The position numbers and the translations under genes are program-made. The notes below the pieces were generated by a model, which saw only the letters and a list, made by a program, of their open reading frames with translations, was not told the origin of the DNA and did no database searches. Shown here one piece after another: positions 1-6,994 of a stretch of DNA of 16,410 bases. This stretch comes from DATAEG01 sp036258135. GTDB taxonomy: Bacteria > Actinomycetota > Actinomycetes > Mycobacteriales > Jatrophihabitantaceae. Positions within the stretch are counted from its first letter, which is position 1. Each line of letters begins with the position of its first letter. Location of the stretch: the NCBI GenBank assembly GCA_036258135.1, contig DATAEG010000109.1, positions 1 through 16,410 of the forward strand, given 5' to 3'.

Positions 1-1747
1 GCTCGGATACGGCGGCATGGCCGAAGTACACCTCGGCCGCGACGTTCGGCTGAACCGCGACGTGGCCATCAAAGTGCTGCGTGCTGACCTGGCCCGCGAC
101 CCGTCGTTCCAGACCCGCTTCCGCCGCGAGGCCCATTCCGCCGGGTCGCTGAACCACCCGAACATCGTCGCCGTCTACGACACCGGCGAAGACCAGACGC
201 CCGAAGGCGCGGTGCCCTACATCGTCATGGAGTACGTGGACGGCCGGACCCTGCGTGACGTCCTGTCCACTGAGGGCAAGCTGGATCCGCGCCGGGCCAT
301 GCAGATCGTTGCCGAGGTCTGCGGGGCTCTCGACTTCAGCCACCGCAACGGGATCATCCACCGCGACATCAAGCCCGGGAACGTGATGATCACGAAGGCC
401 GGCGCGGTCAAGGTGATGGACTTCGGCATCGCTCGTGCGGTGGCCGACGGCTCGGCCACCGTCACCCAGACCGCCGCCGTGATCGGCACCGCCCAGTACC
501 TGTCGCCGGAGCAGGCTCGCGGCGAGGCGGTCGACGCGCGTTCCGACGTCTACTCGACCGGCTGCCTGCTCTACGAGCTGCTGACCGGCCACCCGCCGTT
601 CCAGGGCGATTCCCCGGTGGCGGTGGCCTACCAGCACGTGCGGGAGAGCGCGCCGGTCCCGTCCAGCCTGAACGCGATGGTGCCCCGCGAAGCCGACTCC
701 ATCGTGATGAAGGCGCTGGCCAAGAACCCGCTGAACCGGTATCAGACCGCGGCCGAGATGCGTGCCGATCTCCAGCATGCCCTGGCCAACCAGCCGATCA
801 AGGCCGAGCCGGTGCTTTCGGACGAGGAACGCACTCAGTTCATCGCGCGCACACCGGTTCCGCCCATCCCACCGGGCGGGTCCGGGCCGATCCCGCTGAG
901 CGACGAGAACGAGCCGGTGTCGCGGCGAGGGGCCATCATCCTAGCCGCCGTGGTGGTCCTGCTGCTGGCCATCATCGGCGGCTCGGCGTACCTGCTGCTG
1001 CACGACAATCAGAGCTCGGCGAACAACCCGAAGACGGTCAGCGTGCCGGACCTGTGGAACCTCACGCCCACCGCCGCCGCGGACAAGCTGCGCGCTGTAA
1101 ACCTGGTCCCCGACACGCCAACCACGGTGACCGACGACCAGTGCGACCCCGGCGCGGGCAAGCCGACCAAAGGCTCGGTCTGTGGCCAAGATCCCGCACC
1201 GAACGCGGTCGTCACCGAGGGCACCACTGTCAAGATCATGATCGCCGGTGGGCCGGCAAAGGTGCAGGTCCCGGTGGTCACCGGCATATCCGAGTCGCAG
1301 GCTAGCCAGGCGGTGACCAAGGCGGGGCTGGTCCCGGTCACCAAGAAGGTGAACCAGGTCGACGATCCGGGTCAGGTCGTGAAGCAGGACCCGCAGCCTT
1401 ATGTGGAAGTGGCCCCGGGCTCGAGGGTCACCATCTATGTATCGACCGGCAAGATCAAGATTCCGGACGTGAAGGGTCAGACCGAGGACCAGGCCCGGCA
1501 GACGCTCAACAACGCCGGTTTCCTGCAACTGACGCCGGACTCAGTCAAGGTCACCACGGCCGATCAGAAGCTGGACGGGACGGTGCAACGCACCAATCCG
1601 GCGGCCGGGACGGTTGTCACCCCCGATAAGACGACGGTGACGCTGTACGTCTACCAGTTCCAGCCGCCGCCACCACCGAGCACCTCGTGCTCGTCCAAGG
1701 GTCCGCCGCAGTCCGGGTGTTCTTCTTCGTCGTCACCCGGCGGCTGA
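1..1747 (+). CDS. pknB: Serine/threonine protein kinase PknB with C-terminal PASTA repeats (5' partial)
   Basis: Membrane-anchored Hanks-type kinase that senses peptidoglycan fragments and controls growth and cell-wall synthesis. The reading frame is open from base 2 and begins with the glycine-rich loop (LGYGGMAEV), so the true start lies a few dozen bases upstream; the ATG at 17 is internal. Numbering from that Met: catalytic Lys19 in VAIKV, Glu38, HRD at 115-117 followed by IKPGN, DFG at 135-137, and an activation loop with Thr150 and Thr152 in VTQTAAVIGTAQY, as in Mycobacterium tuberculosis PknB. A proline-rich linker leads to one membrane helix (about 305-328). Three PASTA repeats follow (about 340-414, 415-477, 478-548), one fewer than the mycobacterial protein, then a Pro/Ser/Cys-rich tail. 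PASTA1 carries Cys376 and Cys389, and the tail has Cys558 and Cys568. The gene converges on the histidine kinase gene with a 7-bp gap. pknA, pbpA and rodA are expected upstream by family context, outside this window. Confidence 0.96.
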   Translation, partial: LGYGGMAEVHLGRDVRLNRDVAIKVLRADLARDPSFQTRFRREAHSAGSLNHPNIVAVYDTGEDQTPEGAVPYIVMEYVDGRTLRDVLSTEGKLDPRRAMQIVAEVCGALDFSHRNGIIHRDIKPGNVMITKAGAVKVMDFGIARAVADGSATVTQTAAVIGTAQYLSPEQARGEAVDARSDVYSTGCLLYELLTGHPPFQGDSPVAVAYQHVRESAPVPSSLNAMVPREADSIVMKALAKNPLNRYQTAAEMRADLQHALANQPIKAEPVLSDEERTQFIARTPVPPIPPGGSGPIPLSDENEPVSRRGAIILAAVVVLLLAIIGGSAYLLLHDNQSSANNPKTVSVPDLWNLTPTAAADKLRAVNLVPDTPTTVTDDQCDPGAGKPTKGSVCGQDPAPNAVVTEGTTVKIMIAGGPAKVQVPVVTGISESQASQAVTKAGLVPVTKKVNQVDDPGQVVKQDPQPYVEVAPGSRVTIYVSTGKIKIPDVKGQTEDQARQTLNNAGFLQLTPDSVKVTTADQKLDGTVQRTNPAAGTVVTPDKTTVTLYVYQFQPPPPPSTSCSSKGPPQSGCSSSSSPGG

Positions 1748-1754
1748 CGGACTC

Positions 1755-3140
1755 CTACGGCGCCGGCCGCGGTCCGGCAGGCAGGGAGACGGTGACCAGG
1801 ACGCCGGGCTCGTTGTCCGAGAGCTGGACGGTGCCGCCGTGCCCCGTGACGATCTCGCGGACGATCGACAGGCCAAGGCCGGTGCCGCCGGTATTCCGGG
1901 CCCGGGCGGTGTCGAGCCGTACGAACCGGTCGAAGACGGCCTCACGCTTGTCGGCCGGGATGCCCGGGCCGTCGTCGGCGACGGTGAGCACGGCCCGCCC
2001 GTTCAATCCGGCCACGCCGACATGGACGGACGAGGTGGCGTACGTGACCGCGTTGTCGATCAGGTTCACCGCGACACGGCGTAGCGCGTCCGGGTCTCCC
2101 ATGACCTGAGGGTGGCTGCCGTCGTCGGCGACGGTAACTTCCGCGTCGGCCCCGGCGTAGTCGCCGACGACGTCGTCGGCCATCTCGGTCAGGTCCACCG
2201 GCACCTTCTGACGCAGCTCGCCGGCGTTTTCGTCGCTGCGGGCCAACGCCAGTAGGTCATCCACCAGCCGGGTGAGCCGGTCCAGGTCGACCATCGCGTC
2301 GGACATGAGCTCGTCCCAGTCGGTCTCCGGCCCCAGCATGGACGCCACCTCGAACTGGGTGCGCAGCGACGCGATCGGTGAGCGCAGCTCGTGGGCGGCG
2401 TCGCCGACGAAACGACGCTGCCCCTCGGTGGTCGCCTCCAGGCGGTCGAGCATCGCGTTGAGGGTGACGGCGAGGCGGTAGGTCTCGTCCCTGGACTGCG
2501 GCACGGGCAGCCGCGAGCTCATCCGGCCGGTCGTGGTGATCTGGTCCGCGCCGCGGCGCAGCGCGCTTACCCCGCGCAGGCTCGAACCCACGATGAAGTA
2601 CGTCGCGAGTGCCATCACCGCACCCATGGCGGGAATGGAGTACAGGCCGATCTCTCGGGTGATCTGGGCACTGTCCTGTAAACGGCCGATGTCCGCACCG
2701 ACCAGGACGGTGCGGGGCGCAGCCTTGGTGCCGGCGTTGACCGCCACCACCCGAACCGGTGCGTCGGAGCCGACCCGCGAGCCCGGGACGGTGATCGTCT
2801 CCCCAGCCTTGGCGCGGGCCAGCTCGCTCGGAAGGAGCATCGAGACGGCCGCGTCCGCGGACGGTGAGGCGGCCAGCACGTAGTCGCCGCCATCGACCAC
2901 CTGCACCATGAACACGCCGCCGCTGCCCGCCAGCAGCTGCTCGGGCAGGTCGCTGGAGTTGACCAGGCTGGCCACCTCCTCGCCGGTGCGCACGGCGGAG
3001 CGGTCGAGCGCGCGGGTGAGCGAGTTCGTCAACGCGATCACGGACAGGAGGATGGTCACCGAGAAGGCAAGCACGAAGATCGTGGTTGCCAGGATGGTGA
3101 TGCGGGCACGCAGAGACCGGCGTTGCCACCAAGCCCACAT
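1755..3140 (-). CDS. Two-component sensor histidine kinase (HAMP/HisKA/HATPase)
   Basis: Inner-membrane sensor kinase, 461 residues, that should phosphorylate the response regulator encoded just upstream. Two membrane helices (about 12-38 and 168-188) bracket an extracytoplasmic sensor region of about 130 residues with no recognisable ligand pocket. A HAMP linker follows (about 188-240). The H-box AAHELRSPIASL contains the phospho-acceptor His250. The ATP-binding domain shows the N-box (NLIDNA, Asn359 and Asn363), G1 box DDGPGI at 389-394, F-box FDRF at 403-406 and G2 box GGTGLGL at 418-424, so the kinase looks complete. The start ATG at 3140 lies 12 bp after the regulator's stop codon, preceded only by a weak GGGA, so translation is probably helped by the upstream gene. 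Architecture and domain order resemble envelope-stress kinases such as MprB or CseC, but the signal cannot be assigned from sequence. Confidence 0.94.
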   Translation of the reverse strand: MWAWWQRRSLRARITILATTIFVLAFSVTILLSVIALTNSLTRALDRSAVRTGEEVASLVNSSDLPEQLLAGSGGVFMVQVVDGGDYVLAASPSADAAVSMLLPSELARAKAGETITVPGSRVGSDAPVRVVAVNAGTKAAPRTVLVGADIGRLQDSAQITREIGLYSIPAMGAVMALATYFIVGSSLRGVSALRRGADQITTTGRMSSRLPVPQSRDETYRLAVTLNAMLDRLEATTEGQRRFVGDAAHELRSPIASLRTQFEVASMLGPETDWDELMSDAMVDLDRLTRLVDDLLALARSDENAGELRQKVPVDLTEMADDVVGDYAGADAEVTVADDGSHPQVMGDPDALRRVAVNLIDNAVTYATSSVHVGVAGLNGRAVLTVADDGPGIPADKREAVFDRFVRLDTARARNTGGTGLGLSIVREIVTGHGGTVQLSDNEPGVLVTVSLPAGPRPAP

Positions 3141-3152
3141 CGTTTATCCCGG

Positions 3153-3830
3153 CTATCCGCCGTCGGCTTCAAGCCGGTACCCGGCGCCGCGAACGGTGCG
3201 CACCGCGTGCCGGCCGAACGGCGCGTCGATCTTGCGGCGCAGGTAGCCGACGTAGACCTCCACGACGTTCGCGTCGCCCGCGTAATGCGAGTCCCAGACG
3301 TGGTGCAGGATCTCGGCCTTGGGCACCGCCTGTCCGGCGTGACGCATCAGATACTCGAGCAGCGAGAACTCCCGCGGGGTCAGCTCGATGGCCTCGTCGC
3401 CGCGGTGCACCGTCCGCGCGGCCGGGTCGAGGACGAGGTCTCCGGCGCTGAGAGACGCAGGACGCGGCTCCGCCCCGCGACGGAGCATGGCGCGCAGCCG
3501 AGCCAGCAGCACCACGAACGAGAACGGCTTGGTCAGGTAGTCGTCGGCGCCCAGGTCCAACGCGTCCGCTTCGTCATATTCACCGTCCTTGGCGGTGAGC
3601 ATCAGGATCGGCACCCAGTTCTGCTCGCCGCGAAGCGCCTCGACGATCCGGTAGCCGGACAGGCCCGGCAGCATCAGGTCGAGGATGATCGCGTCGTAGC
3701 TGGATTCGCGTGCTTTGTTCAGACCGTCCGGTCCGGTATGGGCCAAATCGACCGTGAAGCCCTCGGACCGAAGGCCACGCTGCAAGGCCGCCGCGAGCCG
3801 GACCTCGTCCTCCACGAGCAGCAGCCGCAT
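3153..3830 (-). CDS. OmpR/PhoB-family response regulator
   Basis: DNA-binding response regulator, 225 residues from the preferred start. The receiver domain (about 1-118) has the acidic pair Glu7/Asp8, phospho-acceptor Asp51 in DAIILDLMLPG, Thr79 and Lys101 in the LTKPF motif. The C-terminal winged helix (about 128-222) has the ELTPREFSLLEYLMRH and VRTVRGAGYRLE signatures of the OmpR/PhoB class. An upstream GTG at 3836 is in frame, but a strong Shine-Dalgarno (GGGGAGGAAGG) ends too close to it and sits about 9 bases before the ATG at 3830, so 3830 is chosen. It is first in an operon with the histidine kinase (12-bp gap) and divergent from the LolA-like gene. Three TGAGC direct repeats lie in the upstream region and could be its own binding site. 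The physiological targets are unknown; it resembles MprA, CseB and TcrA-type regulators equally. Confidence 0.95.
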   Translation of the reverse strand: MRLLLVEDEVRLAAALQRGLRSEGFTVDLAHTGPDGLNKARESSYDAIILDLMLPGLSGYRIVEALRGEQNWVPILMLTAKDGEYDEADALDLGADDYLTKPFSFVVLLARLRAMLRRGAEPRPASLSAGDLVLDPAARTVHRGDEAIELTPREFSLLEYLMRHAGQAVPKAEILHHVWDSHYAGDANVVEVYVGYLRRKIDAPFGRHAVRTVRGAGYRLEADGG

Positions 3831-3836
3831 CGTCAC

Positions 3837-4031
3837 CTTCCTCCCCTCTGGTCAGACGATAGTAGGGCCGGAGCGGCTCATCTTGGCTCAGTTCGCTCAC
3901 AGTCCGGCAGGAGGATGCTGGACGGGCTCGGTCCACCAGCTACGGAGCGGTTTCCCCCGCCTACGAAGCCATGCGCAACTGATGAGGCACCACTTCCCTA
4001 TGTCGGATGTAACCGTCCCCGGCGGGCGCAA
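3837..4031. promoter_or_regulatory. Divergent regulatory region between response regulator and LolA-like gene
   Basis: Roughly 195 bp without a credible gene separates the two divergent starts. On the minus strand a possible -10 (TACTAT, complement of 3859-3864) lies upstream of the regulator's ribosome site. Immediately further upstream are three direct copies of TGAGC (plus-strand GCTCA at 3876-3880, 3886-3890 and 3895-3899), spaced 10 and 9 bp. They cover the place where a -35 box would be and lack a good -35 hexamer, the usual arrangement of an OmpR/PhoB-class activator site. The repeats are seen; the binding is inferred. No strong promoter was recognised for the plus-strand gene. Confidence 0.4.
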
Positions 4032-5123
4032 ATGAGTCGTGCCCGGAGGCTGCTCATGGCGGTCGTCCCGGTTGGCGTTGTCGTGGCCACGGCCGGCGCG
4101 GCCGCGGTCCTGCTGCGCCCGGACCACCACACCGAAGGCAATGCGACGCGCCGGCCCACCGCGCAGCAACTGCTCGCCCGGATCAAGGACAGCACCGGCA
4201 TCCGCTTCTCCGGGACCGTGGTGGCGAACACATCCGTCGACGTGCCGGCGAGCGAAGTGGGCGACGCCATGTCCGCCTTCGCGACGGTCGGGCTGCTGGC
4301 GGGATCGCACACCGCCAAGGTCTGGTACGGCGGCGCCAAGCGCGAGCGTGTGGCCGTCGTGGACGCCACCGGCGAGGTGGACTACTTCCGCATCGGCAGT
4401 GACTACTGGCGCTGGGATCCCATGGCCCGGAGCGCGGTTGGCGTGAAGTTGCCGAATCTGACCTCGCAGACCAGCTGGTCGCCGATCCCGCGGGTCCTGC
4501 CCGGTCAGGTGGGCTGGTGGGCGGCCCGCACGGCCGACTCCCACACCCGCCTCTCCCTGGACGCGAGCGGCCACATCGCCGGGAGGTCGGTCTATCGGCT
4601 GCACATCTGGCCGGATCGGGCCGACAGCTTGATCAACTCTGTCGTCGTGTCGGCCGACACCCGCACGTACACGCCACTCGGTGTCCGGGTCTACGTAAAG
4701 GGACGCTCGGCACCCGCGATGTCCGCGGCGTTCACCCGCATCCGCTTCGGTGCGCCCGACCCGCAGAACTTCACGTTCAGCCCACCGCCGGACGCGTCCG
4801 TCCTGCCACAGCCCTCGCGGCGGATGGGAGTGCCGGTCCACCCCAAGGTCGAGAACGAGGAGCCGAGCGCGCCACTGGAGCTCGGCGTGAGCTTCCACGG
4901 CAGCGGCTGGGGCCGGGTTCTGGAGATCCGGGCGGCGCAGCTGAACCCGCACCAACTAGCGTGGCCGAGCTGGTCGAGTGCCGATACGAAAGTCGTATCG
5001 GGCCGTTGGGGTGCAGGTCAGCTCTACACCAGCCCGCTGGTAACGATCCTGGTGACCAAGGACGACCGCATTCTGGTCGGCGAGGTGCGCGCCAAGGCGC
5101 TGCTCGACTGTGCCGGCAACTGA
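4032..5123 (+). CDS. LolA/RseB-like membrane-anchored envelope protein
   Basis: A 363-residue protein with a basic N-terminus and one hydrophobic segment (about 7-28), either an uncleaved anchor or a signal peptide; no lipobox cysteine follows it. The rest resembles the actinobacterial LolA/MucB-RseB fold group: an opening helix AQQLLARIKDSTGIRFSGTVV, a KVWYGG strand, then a VDYFRIGSDYWRWD segment and later strands. In proteobacteria this fold binds lipoprotein acyl chains (LolA) or regulates sigma-E (RseB); actinobacteria lack an outer membrane and the role of their homologues is not settled. The open frame runs back to 3123, but that part is antisense to the regulator; ATG 4032 is chosen because the hydrophobic segment begins directly after it. 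No Shine-Dalgarno is visible. Being divergent from a two-component system fits an envelope-stress module, but that is inference. Confidence 0.75.
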   Translation: MSRARRLLMAVVPVGVVVATAGAAAVLLRPDHHTEGNATRRPTAQQLLARIKDSTGIRFSGTVVANTSVDVPASEVGDAMSAFATVGLLAGSHTAKVWYGGAKRERVAVVDATGEVDYFRIGSDYWRWDPMARSAVGVKLPNLTSQTSWSPIPRVLPGQVGWWAARTADSHTRLSLDASGHIAGRSVYRLHIWPDRADSLINSVVVSADTRTYTPLGVRVYVKGRSAPAMSAAFTRIRFGAPDPQNFTFSPPPDASVLPQPSRRMGVPVHPKVENEEPSAPLELGVSFHGSGWGRVLEIRAAQLNPHQLAWPSWSSADTKVVSGRWGAGQLYTSPLVTILVTKDDRILVGEVRAKALLDCAGN

Positions 5124-5126
5124 CTA

Positions 5127-5369
5127 CTACTGGAGGTAGCCCTCGACCTCGCTGATGCTCCGCGGCTTAACGTCCTCGGGGTCGCCGCCGGTCTCCTCCC
5201 GGGCGCGCCGCTGGCGAAGCAGGTCCCAGGCCTGGTCGAGTTGCTCCTCGAGGCTGGCCAGCCGGTTCCGATCGTCCTGACGCAGCCCGGCGCCGCTATG
5301 CGCCGCCCGCAGTTCCTTCTCCTCGGCCACCAGCGCGTGGATGCGTTGCAAGATGTCGCTGTCGTTCAT
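5127..5369 (-). CDS. DUF2630 family small protein
   Basis: An 80-residue soluble protein starting MNDSDILQRIHALVAEEKELR, which matches the compact actinobacterial DUF2630 family in length and in its opening helix. It is rich in Glu, Arg and Leu and probably forms two antiparallel helices (about 3-23 and 29-58) followed by a short C-terminal segment ending EGYLQ. The function of the family is unknown. The ATG overlaps the stop of the MFS gene in an ATGA at 5366-5369, so it is translationally coupled to the exporter and almost certainly co-transcribed with it. An open frame continues upstream of this ATG but lies inside the MFS gene and lacks the family's N-terminus. It converges on the LolA-like gene with a 3-bp gap and no terminator. 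Confidence 0.85.
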   Translation of the reverse strand: MNDSDILQRIHALVAEEKELRAAHSGAGLRQDDRNRLASLEEQLDQAWDLLRQRRAREETGGDPEDVKPRSISEVEGYLQ

Positions 5370-6781
5370 GATCGGACGGGCTCCACTTCGTCGGCGGGTA
5401 CCGGGCGTACTAGTAACGCTACGACGGCGGCGCCGGCGACCAACAGGACGACGCACATCAGGCTGACCAGTCGGAAGCCGCGCGTCATCTGATCGGCGAA
5501 CTCGTATGCGTCGCCGTGCAGGCCGGCCAGCGGCGGCAGCACGGCCACCGCAAGCAGGCTCGCGGTTCGCGCCACGGCGTTGTTCACGCCTGAGGCGATG
5601 CCGACCTCGCTCGGCGGCGCCGAGCTCATCACCGTCGCGGTGAGCGGAGCCACCAAGACGGCCAGGCCTAGGCCGAAGACGAGCAACCCGGGCAGGGCGT
5701 ACAGGAGGTAGTTGGTGTGCTCGGCGTCGATGCGCAGCAGGAGGAGCATGCCCACGGCGGCCAGGAGCGGCCCGACGGTCAACGGCAACCGTGGGCCGAT
5801 GCGCGTCGACAGCGCCCCGATCCGGGGGGACAGCACCGCCAGCAGAATGGTGATCGGCAAGGTGGCGATCCCCGCCTCCAGAGGCGAGTAGCCCGCCGAG
5901 GTCTGTAACTGGAGGACCAGTACGAACGACATCGCGCCCAGCGCGCCGTACGTGCCGAACGTCATCAGGTTCGCTGCCGTGAACGTCCGGTTGGCGAACA
6001 GCTTCGGTGGTACCAGCGGGTGATGCCCGCGCGCCTCCACGACCACAAACCCGGCGACCAGACCAAGGCCGACCACGACGGCGGCGATCGGTCCCGCATG
6101 CCAGCCGACGTTGCCGGCTGCCGTGGTGCCATAGGTCACGGCGCCCAGACCAAGCGCGATCAACACCGTTCCGGCGATATCCAGCGGCTTGCGTTCCTCG
6201 TCAGAAACGCTCTCCGGCACACAGCGGCTGAGCCAGAGCACGGCCACGGCGATGGGGAGGTTGATGGCGAAAGCCCAACGCCATGACACCTGCGTCACCA
6301 GGAAGCCGCCGAGGAACGGGCCGATAGCGGTCGAGACACTGGTGAGCCCGGACCAGGCGCCGACGGCACGGCCCAGGTCGGCCGACGCGAAGACCGCCGT
6401 GATCAACGCCAGGCTCCCGGGCGTGAGCAGCGCCCCAAAGATGCCCTGAAGCGCCCGGGCGGCGATCAGGGCGCCGACGCTGGGCGCCAGGGCGCACAGC
6501 AGGGACGCCACGGCGAAGCCGATCACGCCGACCAGGTAGACGCGCTTTCGGCCCAGCCGGTCGCCCAGCGAGCCGCCCAGCAGGATGAGGCTGGCCAGCG
6601 GCAGCATGTAGCCGTTAAGCACCCACTGAAGTGCGCCGAAGCCGGCGTCGAACTCCAGGCCGATCCGCCGCGTCGCGACGTTCGCGATAGTGCCGTCGAG
6701 GAACACCATCGTCGAACCGAGGATGGTGGCGGTGAGCGCAAACCTTCCTTCGCGAGTGCCGAGCCGGAGGGGAGCGGTCAC
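5366..6781 (-). CDS. MFS drug exporter, DHA2 (EmrB/QacA-like) family
   Basis: A 471-residue integral membrane transporter, probably with 14 helices and driven by proton antiport, expected to export drugs or other small toxic molecules. Recognisable motifs are the D1-like VFLDGTIANVA in helix 1, motif A GGSLGDRLGRKRVYLVG between helices 2 and 3, an ALQGIFGALLTPGSL segment and the antiporter motif C-like IGPFLGGFL in helix 5. The frame is intact from N- to C-terminus. Translation starts at GTG 6781, and the protein opens (MTAPLRLGTREGRFAL) as close homologues do. Only three bases separate that GTG from the end of a 201-bp MITE, whose terminal repeat supplies the leader, including an AGGA-like ribosome site. 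The gene ends in an ATGA overlap with DUF2630. Upstream lie remnants of a MerR regulator and a TPR-like gene that probably belonged to the same operon. The substrate cannot be told. Confidence 0.93.
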   Translation of the reverse strand: MTAPLRLGTREGRFALTATILGSTMVFLDGTIANVATRRIGLEFDAGFGALQWVLNGYMLPLASLILLGGSLGDRLGRKRVYLVGVIGFAVASLLCALAPSVGALIAARALQGIFGALLTPGSLALITAVFASADLGRAVGAWSGLTSVSTAIGPFLGGFLVTQVSWRWAFAINLPIAVAVLWLSRCVPESVSDEERKPLDIAGTVLIALGLGAVTYGTTAAGNVGWHAGPIAAVVVGLGLVAGFVVVEARGHHPLVPPKLFANRTFTAANLMTFGTYGALGAMSFVLVLQLQTSAGYSPLEAGIATLPITILLAVLSPRIGALSTRIGPRLPLTVGPLLAAVGMLLLLRIDAEHTNYLLYALPGLLVFGLGLAVLVAPLTATVMSSAPPSEVGIASGVNNAVARTASLLAVAVLPPLAGLHGDAYEFADQMTRGFRLVSLMCVVLLVAGAAVVALLVRPVPADEVEPVRS

Positions 6782-6803
6782 CTAGTGTCCTGAGTCAGAG
6801 GTT
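6782..6803 (+). repeat. Left terminal inverted repeat of the MITE, with flanking CTA
   Basis: Together with 6967-6988 this forms a 22-bp perfect inverted repeat. The outer three bases are part of the palindromic CTAG target and the inner 19 are the element's own terminus. On the minus strand it is the part nearest the MFS start: CAGGACAC, then TAG, then GTG at 6781. Confidence 0.9.
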
Positions 6804-6985
6804 GACTGTCGCCGCCTGTGGCGCCCAGGTCGGTGCAGCGCGGCGTTGTGTACACCCCACCAGATCGCTCCTCGATCCGACGGGAACCCCGCGTCGCGAA
6901 TAGCCCAACTATTCGCTCCTCCTCCGCCTGGCGCTGCATCCGACCGGATCCCCGCATTCGGCGACGAACCTCTGACTCAGGACAC
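6785..6985. mobile_element. 201-bp MITE with 19-bp perfect terminal inverted repeats at a CTAG target
   Basis: A non-coding element bounded by GTGTCCTGAGTCAGAGGTT (6785-6803) and its exact reverse complement (6967-6985). Flanking TA (6783-6784 and 6986-6987) sits in a C...G context, so removing the element with one TA restores CTAG. IS630 (Tc1/mariner-like) elements target the TA of CTAG; alternatively the four-base CTAG is the duplication, as in the YTAR targets of the IS701 family, which would make the element 6786-6984. A second inverted pair lies inside (GGTCGGTGCAGCGC at 6828-6841 versus the complement of 6931-6945, one extra base), as does GTCGCCG at 6808-6814 versus the complement of 6959-6965. 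A perfect 8-bp hairpin sits near the centre. No transposase fragment or meaningful ORF is present, so movement would need a transposase encoded elsewhere. Confidence 0.85.
6896..6916. other. Central hairpin inside the MITE
   Basis: GCGAATAG (6896-6903) and CTATTCGC (6909-6916) form a perfect 8-bp stem around the loop CCCAA. No U-run follows on either strand, so it is not an obvious intrinsic terminator; in RNA it would cap the larger fold made by the terminal and subterminal repeats. Confidence 0.65.
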
Positions 6986-6988
6986 TAG
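6967..6988 (-). repeat. Right terminal inverted repeat of the MITE, with flanking TAG
   Basis: Exact reverse complement of 6782-6803. It ends 6 bp short of the stop codon of the frameshifted TPR-like gene at 6995, so the element filled almost the whole original intergenic gap. Confidence 0.9.
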
Positions 6989-6994
6989 CCGAGT

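Noticed and set aside
941..1528. A 195-codon minus-strand frame within pknB
   Set aside because: It is a shadow of the PASTA region with no recognisable domain.
1748..1754. Terminator between pknB and the histidine kinase gene
   Set aside because: The stops are 7 bp apart and no stable hairpin with a U-tract is present in the surrounding sequence.
3123..4031. Upstream 303-codon extension of the LolA-like open frame
   Set aside because: It is antisense to the response regulator, has no family-like sequence, and the natural N-terminus with its hydrophobic segment begins at 4032.
3999..4035. An 11-codon leader peptide ending in an ATGA overlap with the LolA-like start
   Set aside because: The overlap is real, but there is no ribosome site before the ATG at 3999 and no attenuation-like codon run or hairpin.
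6896..6916. The MITE hairpin as an intrinsic terminator for the operon
   Set aside because: The stem is perfect but only 8 bp and no U-tract follows on either strand.
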